Assembly: GCF_030056705.1 (NCBI RefSeq)
Contig: NZ_JASHIC010000023.1
Coordinates: 86,463 to 150,462, forward strand
Source: Flectobacillus longus
Lineage (GTDB): Bacteria > Bacteroidota > Bacteroidia > Cytophagales > Spirosomataceae
Direction: 5' to 3'
DNA length: 64,000 nt
Of the stretch, positions 59,254 to 64,000 are shown piece by piece (the first letter of the stretch is position 1; each line of letters starts with the position of its first letter). The notes under the pieces are model-generated. The model was not told where the DNA came from and made no database searches. It saw nothing but the letters and a program-made list of their open reading frames with translations. The translations under genes were made by a program, and so were the position numbers.

Positions 59254-59859
59254 TTGTTTTTCAGAAAAAAAAATACCGACTTTGACAAGGATGACCTTGA
59301 AAGTGTCTTAAGAGCTTGCCGTGAACAAAATCCCGACGCTCAAAAGGTACTCTTCAAGAGTTACTTCAGTTATGCCAAAAATATCTGTCAAAGGTATGCC
59401 TCCAATCAGGAAGATGCGGAGGAAATACTTAATGATGGCTTTATGAAGGTATTTCAAAATATCCATCGTTATGAAAATATTCAATCGTTTAAGGCTTGGT
59501 TTCGAACGATTCTCGTAAATACGTGTATTAATTACTATCACAAACGAGAAAAGAACTTATACAGCCTAGAGGTTGAGCATGCAACTATGCCTGTTTATGA
59601 CGAAAACGTGATTGATAAAATGGCGGCTGAGGATATTTTGGCCTTGGTACAGAAGCTACCCACTTCATATCGAACGGTTTTTATGATGCACGTAGTAGAT
59701 GGATATAATCACCGTGAGATTGCAGAGATGTTGGGTATCAATGAAGGAACGTCACGTTCTAACTTTATGAAAGCCCGTTTGAAACTTCAAGAGATGATAA
59801 AGACATATTATCCGCATTTATTTTCAGTCGGATTAACGAACAATTTTTATGAAAACTGA
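59254..59859 (+). CDS. ECF sigma-70 family RNA polymerase sigma factor
   Basis: 201 residues with a TTG start at 59254 (no ATG before residue 64; stop codon in frame at 59230). Region 2: AQKVLFKSYFSYAKNICQRYASNQEDAEEILNDGFMKVFQNIHRYENIQSFKAWFRTILVNTCINYYHK; region 4: ILALVQKLPTSYRTVFMMHVVDGYNHREIAEMLGINEGTSRSNFMKARLKLQEMI. The type is that of Bacteroidota group ECF factors. The stop overlaps the start of the next gene by 11 bases, so that protein is likely its anti-sigma factor. Confidence 0.93.
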   Translation: MFFRKKNTDFDKDDLESVLRACREQNPDAQKVLFKSYFSYAKNICQRYASNQEDAEEILNDGFMKVFQNIHRYENIQSFKAWFRTILVNTCINYYHKREKNLYSLEVEHATMPVYDENVIDKMAAEDILALVQKLPTSYRTVFMMHVVDGYNHREIAEMLGINEGTSRSNFMKARLKLQEMIKTYYPHLFSVGLTNNFYEN

Positions 59860-61147
59860 TCAATTTGATGATTCTATCAAGAAAAAACTTGATGGTATTC
59901 AGCCCACTTTTCAGGAGGAAGACTGGGACAAATTCCAAGCTTTCGCTCAAGCCCATCAAGTACCATATTGGAAAGTACTTGTGAGCAAACAAGCACTGTA
60001 TATTGCCGCTAGCATCACGATTGTTAGCCTACTTTTTACCACCTTAACTCAATACTATGCAAAAAAAGATTTACAGCAACAATTAATTTCAGTAACCCAA
60101 ACAAAGGATAGTCTTTTGGTAGAAAAGGAAATGCTAGTGCAGCAGGTAGAACAACAAGAACAAAAAAATGCTGAATTAGCTCTTGCCTTAGGTAATAGTC
60201 AAAACCAAGAAAAGCGATTGGATGCTTTCGTTCAGAAATTGACTGTAGAAAAGCACCAACCGATCGAAACTGATTTTAATTCAGGCGATTGGGAGGTGGC
60301 TCACCAGGGTTCTTTACACAAAGGGCAAACGGCGTTTGGTAATACCGAAAGAGATAGTCAAGGCAACTTGATTATCAAGAGTTCTGATGAATCTGATAAA
60401 TCAATTGCGAAAAATTTGGCTATTCCAGATTGGCGTAAGTTGAAGCCCAAAACTTGGAAATTGGATTCGGCTGATACCAAGGCTCAAATTTCGAAGACTA
60501 ATTTTACTTATTACGAACCTGAAGATACCACGCAAGGACCACAACGAATGCGTTTCTCGCTGGCCGACGCCTATGTGCGTGCTGGTGTTGGAGGAGTAGT
60601 CGCTAAAGCACAATTGGGTGTTGGCGCCCATGTAGAGTTATTTCTAGATAAGCGCTTGAGTATCACAGCAGGTATTCAATATTCGCAATTGGCTTTACAG
60701 CGTTATCCTAACGACGAGCATTTTAAAATGCGTAACGATTTTGATTTTAGAGTAAATTTTGCTCCAAAGATTCCATTTGGTGCACCAATCAAAAATATTC
60801 AAGAGCAGAGTTCTCTGGTACAAATACCAATCCGAATAGGCTATTATTTGCCTTTAAAGAGTGATTTTTATCTACTTGGTAAGGTAGGAACAGACTTAGA
60901 TATTTCTGGCACTAGAAGAGTCGACTTTGATTTTAGAGATAAAAATATAGAACAAACAATCAATAATGTTAATTCATCATTAGAGACTAAATTATTTAAT
61001 AATTACGTAGTTTCATTGGGGATGGAGAAGCGTTTTAATAATTTCTCGATACAACTGACACCAACTTATATTTTTGAACAAAAAAGTGTGAATTATCGTA
61101 AGGATTATGGACTAGGAGGGGAGCTGAAATTGAACTACACATTTTAA
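59849..61147 (+). CDS. Putative dual-membrane-spanning anti-sigma factor with C-terminal barrel
   Basis: 432 residues. Residues 1-48 are polar and cytosolic (DDSIKKKLDGIQPTFQEEDWDKFQAF, a pattern found at the N-terminus of Bacteroidota anti-sigma-like proteins), 49-68 form one membrane helix, 72-130 a coiled coil, 130-235 a polar linker, and about 235-432 alternating beta strands (AKAQLGVGAHVELFLDKRLSITAGIQYSQLAL to a final GELKLNYTF) like an outer membrane barrel. This layout fits the dual membrane-spanning anti-sigma factors described in Bacteroides, which join inner membrane control with an outer membrane barrel. It overlaps the ECF gene by 11 bases. Confidence 0.82.
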   Translation: MKTDQFDDSIKKKLDGIQPTFQEEDWDKFQAFAQAHQVPYWKVLVSKQALYIAASITIVSLLFTTLTQYYAKKDLQQQLISVTQTKDSLLVEKEMLVQQVEQQEQKNAELALALGNSQNQEKRLDAFVQKLTVEKHQPIETDFNSGDWEVAHQGSLHKGQTAFGNTERDSQGNLIIKSSDESDKSIAKNLAIPDWRKLKPKTWKLDSADTKAQISKTNFTYYEPEDTTQGPQRMRFSLADAYVRAGVGGVVAKAQLGVGAHVELFLDKRLSITAGIQYSQLALQRYPNDEHFKMRNDFDFRVNFAPKIPFGAPIKNIQEQSSLVQIPIRIGYYLPLKSDFYLLGKVGTDLDISGTRRVDFDFRDKNIEQTINNVNSSLETKLFNNYVVSLGMEKRFNNFSIQLTPTYIFEQKSVNYRKDYGLGGELKLNYTF

Positions 61148-61178
61148 TGAGAATCATTTTGAATTTTAGATAGAGGCT

Positions 61179-61216
61179 AAAGCCTGTCGTCCTTATCGAG
61201 ATGGCAGGCTTTTTTG
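61179..61216 (+). terminator. Intrinsic terminator of the ECF/anti-sigma operon
   Basis: AAAGCCTG (61179-61186) and CAGGCTTT (61205-61212) with a T run following, 32 bases after the stop codon. Confidence 0.75.
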
Positions 61217-61306
61217 TTAACCTATTTTCGAAAAAAGACAAAAAAAAAGCTAATTGAAAATCAGAAAACCTGTGCACTGGTTATTCTAATTTTTAATTAG
61301 CTTTTA

Positions 61307-61456
61307 GGAAGTACTCAAACATATTAGCTCATAGACTAATTTATCGATTGCTTGAGTGACCCGACGTTAACACTATGCTCATGAGGCTTCTTTAATCCCC
61401 GCCATTGAATTAAAGAGCTATGACGTGCTTGTGATTATTTATACAAAAGTACTTCC
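61307..61456. ncRNA. Candidate structured RNA, three-way junction
   Basis: About 150 gene-free bases closed by GGAAGT (61307-61312) and ACTTCC (61451-61456). Inside: hairpin 1, ACTCAA (61313-61318) with TTGAGT (61352-61357) and inner ATTAG/CTAAT (61323-61327, 61336-61340); hairpin 2, TCAT, AG, CT, CTTTAAT (61379-61396) with ATTAAAG, AG, CT, ATGA (61409-61423), 15 pairs with three bulged bases and the loop CCCCGCCATTGA. Strand and expression are unknown. A further AAAAGCTAATT/AATTAGCTTTT pair (61245-61255, 61295-61305) lies just before. Confidence 0.35.
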
Positions 61457-61585
61457 GTTTATGTTTGGGAAAAAACGTACATATACGAACAGCATGATAA
61501 ATGTAATGAACAGGCTATTTTAAATAACAAACAGCTTTTTTGTACTATAATACAGACTATTTGCGGGTGGTAAACAGATATAAGC

Positions 61586-61647
61586 AAAAAGCATTTGCCA
61601 TTAAGATTGAAGGACTTACACCTCAATCTTAATGGCAAATGCTTTTT
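61586..61647 (-). terminator. Intrinsic terminator of rho
   Basis: 25-base perfect arms (61586-61610, 61623-61647) with AAAAAGCATTTGCCATTAAG in the left arm and a 12-base loop; the T run on the minus strand makes it a strong terminator 20 bases past the rho stop. Confidence 0.9.
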
Positions 61648-61667
61648 ATTTATGCGGTAATAATATG

Positions 61668-63422
61668 TTAGCGATTCATTGAAGCTAAGAACTCTTCGTT
61701 ACTGCGTGTATTTCTCATTTGTTGTAACAAGAAGTCCATTGCTTCTACAGAATTCATGTCGCTCATGTGCTTGCGCAAAATCCAAACTCGTTGTAGAGTC
61801 TCTTTGTCCATGAGTAAATCTTCACGACGAGTACCAGAAGCAGGAACATCGATAGCAGGGAACATACGACGGTTAGATAACTTACGGTCGAGTTGTAATT
61901 CCATGTTACCAGTACCTTTAAATTCTTCAAAGATAACTTCGTCCATTTTTGAACCTGTATCAATAAGGGCAGTTGCGATAATAGTTAAAGATCCCCCATT
62001 TTCTACATTACGTGCTGCACCAAAGAAGCGTTTTGGTTTGTGAAGTGCATTGGCATCCACACCACCAGATAAGATTTTACCTGACGATGGAACGACAGTA
62101 TTATACGCACGAGCCAAACGAGTAATAGAGTCAAGAAGAATAACAACATCATGACCACACTCAACCATACGTTTTGCTTTCTCAAGAACGATACTTGCAA
62201 CTTTTACGTGGCGTTCGGCTTGTTCGTCGAACGTTGATGAAATTACCTCTGCACGAACACTACGTTGCATATCAGTAACCTCTTCAGGACGTTCATCTAT
62301 AAGTAAGATTAGCAAATAAACTTCAGGGTGATTTTTGGCAATAGCATTAGCAATCTCTTTCAATAAGACTGTTTTACCCGTTTTGGGCTGTGCTACAATC
62401 ATACCACGCTGACCTTTACCAATCGGTGCAAATAAGTCAAGAATACGAGTTGAATATTGATCGCCTCTTGAAGAAAGGTTTAACTTTTCATCAGGAAACA
62501 ACGGCGTTAAGTATTCGAAAGGAATACGGTCACGAATTTCTTCGGTAGTTTTACCGTTAACAGACTCTACTCTAAGAAGGGCAAAGTATTTTTCACCTTC
62601 TTTGGGAGGGCGAATCGCTCCACGAACAGTATCACCCGTTTTAAGGCCAAAAAGCTTGATTTGAGAAGGAGATACATAGATATCATCTGGAGATGCCAAA
62701 TAATTATAATCAGCCGATCTCAAGAAACCATATCCACCATCTTGCATGATTTCGAGTACACCTTCGTTTTCGATGATACCGTCAAATTCACGGATAGCTT
62801 GATTATAGATAGGTTTACGAACAGTAGCAGCAGTATTTGGCGCAGTGTTCGGTTTGTTGCCTTCAGGACGAATATCTGTTGGGGGATCTTGTTTAAAACC
62901 TAAATCAAAATCTTCACCTCCTGTTGTGATAAAAGAAGTATCGATGTCAGCAAATTCGTTTTCTACATCTTCTGGCAAATCGATAACAATTGGGTCTTCA
63001 TCAAAATCAAAGATAATATCTTCTACCGCTTCAGTTTTGGCTTTAGGCTCTTTAGCGGTTCTTGTTCTGACGGTAGTTTCCTTTAAAGCAGGTTCCAATT
63101 TAGTAATTGGTTCTGCTTTTGCGATTGTGTTGGCTTCTGCTACAGGATTATCAACTTTTTGAATACGTTGTCTTTTTGGGCGTGGGCTGTCTGAAGCAGG
63201 GGCTGTGTCTTTCCTCACTTTTCTCTCTGGTTTTTGTTCATTTTCCATAGCATCGCTAATTGCAGGAGTCGATAACGGGGTGTTACCTTTTACCTGCTGG
63301 TCAAATATTTTATAGATGAGTTCTTTTTTTGGTAGGTCAATTGTATTGTTGATATTTAATTTTTGAGCAAGTTCACGAAGCTCCGATACGAGCTTAAACT
63401 CTAATTCTTCAATAGTATACAT
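61668..63422 (-). CDS. rho: Transcription termination factor Rho with long N-terminal insertion
   Basis: 584 residues against about 420 in E. coli. Residues 1-43 are the Rho N-terminal helical domain ([23 protein letters not shown]); residues about 44-210 are a charged, low-complexity insertion, first basic ([20 protein letters not shown]), then acidic; residues about 215-290 are the cold-shock-like RNA-binding domain ([31 protein letters not shown]). The ATPase has Walker [10 protein letters not shown], Walker [17 protein letters not shown] and R-loop [32 protein letters not shown]. The hexamer ends transcription by RNA translocation. Such disordered insertions are usual in Bacteroidota Rho. 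Confidence 0.97.
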   Translation of the reverse strand: MYTIEELEFKLVSELRELAQKLNINNTIDLPKKELIYKIFDQQVKGNTPLSTPAISDAMENEQKPERKVRKDTAPASDSPRPKRQRIQKVDNPVAEANTIAKAEPITKLEPALKETTVRTRTAKEPKAKTEAVEDIIFDFDEDPIVIDLPEDVENEFADIDTSFITTGGEDFDLGFKQDPPTDIRPEGNKPNTAPNTAATVRKPIYNQAIREFDGIIENEGVLEIMQDGGYGFLRSADYNYLASPDDIYVSPSQIKLFGLKTGDTVRGAIRPPKEGEKYFALLRVESVNGKTTEEIRDRIPFEYLTPLFPDEKLNLSSRGDQYSTRILDLFAPIGKGQRGMIVAQPKTGKTVLLKEIANAIAKNHPEVYLLILLIDERPEEVTDMQRSVRAEVISSTFDEQAERHVKVASIVLEKAKRMVECGHDVVILLDSITRLARAYNTVVPSSGKILSGGVDANALHKPKRFFGAARNVENGGSLTIIATALIDTGSKMDEVIFEEFKGTGNMELQLDRKLSNRRMFPAIDVPASGTRREDLLMDKETLQRVWILRKHMSDMNSVEAMDFLLQQMRNTRSNEEFLASMNR

Positions 63423-63879
63423 ACGAGTAAAAAATAAGGCTGATAGTAATGAAAAGAGCCTTACAGGAAAATGGTGGTTAAGTCGTCTTTACAGTCGTAC
63501 AACAAGATGATAAATGTTACAATTAAAATTCGGAAATCTGGTACGAGGTGGAAGATAATTGTTAAGCAATTATTAGTAAGGAGCTTAACTGAAGAATATC
63601 ACTGAACAGTTATTCGTGATGCAATGATAATACCAATCTTTTAATTTGTCAAGGAGTTTGGTTATTTTTTTAAGTCTATTCCCTGTATCCTAGGCTTTTA
63701 TCGGCTATTTATTTTTCTGACAATTTTACCGTACAATGGTTTAAATCATATCTGAAAAAATATTAAAATATCAATCATGATGAAAAAAAATATAAAGGTA
63801 AATATGTGAGTATTGCCTCAAGTGCATTGTATTGAGATAGTTAGGGTTATCTCATTGGTCAGACTTGTTAATAATCATA
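63423..63879. other. Gene-free stretch upstream of rho
   Basis: About 450 AT-rich bases before repeat copy E. It must hold the rho promoter and leader on the minus strand. I see no protein-like frame and no strong hairpin. Confidence 0.5.
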
Positions 63880-64000
63880 ATTAATCGTGCAGAATAAGAT
63901 TTAAGTTATGTGTTTAGGCACTAGGCAACAGGCACAAGGCACAGAGTGTTAAAATGTTTTTTATTACCCACAGCCATGCTTTTTTCCAAAACCCACCGCC
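63880..64000. repeat. Intergenic repeat family 1, copy E, cut by the window edge
   Basis: The last 121 bases, read on the minus strand, match 54905-55020 of copy D closely, including GGCGGTGGGTTTTGGAAAAA, ATTTTAACACTCT, GTGCCTGTTGCCTA and AACACATAACT. A tandem AGGCAC-like heptamer (63916-63941) is longer than in D by one unit. Confidence 0.82.

Noticed and set aside
61245..61305. AAAAGCTAATT/AATTAGCTTTT inverted repeat as a second terminator of the ECF operon
   Set aside because: The 39-base loop and AT-only arms make it weak; a better terminator precedes it at 61179-61216. Mentioned only with the candidate RNA.
1..64000. tRNA, rRNA, tmRNA genes and CRISPR arrays
   Set aside because: No cloverleaf with the GGTTCGA-type arm, no rRNA segments and no evenly spaced direct repeats were found on reading both strands.

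Overview
The window looks like a chromosomal segment of an AT-rich member of the phylum Bacteroidota, most likely a Cytophagales-type environmental bacterium. Pointers are: promoters of the TAnnTTTG type instead of classical -35/-10 boxes, almost no Shine-Dalgarno sequences, many small lipoproteins, a TamB/TamL (lipoprotein Omp85) pair, DUF3570 and Wzi-like barrels, a Rho factor with a long disordered insertion, a CcmE of the CxxxY type, and a type IX-like secreted protein. No tRNA, rRNA, CRISPR array, prophage or transposase-bearing insertion sequence was found; genus cannot be fixed from the sequence alone.

Layout. 1-5.4 kb: end of a cyclopropane-fatty-acid synthase gene, then lipoproteins and a secreted protein of unknown role. 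5.4-8.3 kb: a MarR regulator and a large acyl-CoA dehydrogenase, both preceded by copies of the same TATGC-TT-GCATA dyad, apparently a small fatty-acid regulon. 8.4-13.4 kb: rplS, the NAD(P)HX repair enzyme Nnr and the iron importer feoAB. 13.6-19.1 kb: a system I cytochrome c maturation operon (ccmB, C, D, E, F plus a small membrane protein). 19.3-31.5 kb: housekeeping and signalling genes (CNNM/CorC transporter, isochorismate synthase and DHNA-CoA thioesterase of menaquinone synthesis, a histidine phosphatase, an Rpn-type nuclease, a LytS/LytTR pair, an AI-2E-type transporter, an orphan OmpR regulator, a GHL10 hydrolase). 31.8-41.4 kb: envelope glycan genes, with a Wzi-like barrel, two family 2 glycosyltransferases, an SxtI/J/K-like carbamoyltransferase module containing a 49-residue microprotein, an SGNH protein and an NDP-sugar epimerase. 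41.5-50.3 kb: tamL/tamB outer-membrane assembly genes. 50.4-59 kb: an extracytoplasmic redox island (DUF3570 barrel, DsbD-alpha-like protein, DUF4266 CGC lipoprotein, ApbE flavin transferase, thioredoxin, two Rieske lipoproteins) followed upstream by an S41 protease/Cys-rich peptide/SGNH-like/barrel gene set. 59-61 kb: an ECF sigma factor translationally coupled to a protein that appears to span both membranes. 61.7-63.4 kb: rho.

The most unusual content lies in and between the genes: (i) two families of short palindromic intergenic repeats without coding capacity, one with at least five copies plus a derived terminator and the other with two copies of almost the same length and TGTACGAAGG inverted ends; several copies abut stop codons; (ii) the ECF/dual-membrane anti-sigma pair; (iii) the DUF3570/DUF4266/ApbE/Rieske island; (iv) the SxtIJK-like module; (v) a candidate structured RNA between the ECF pair and rho; (vi) a hairpin with a T tract just upstream of the tamB start codon.
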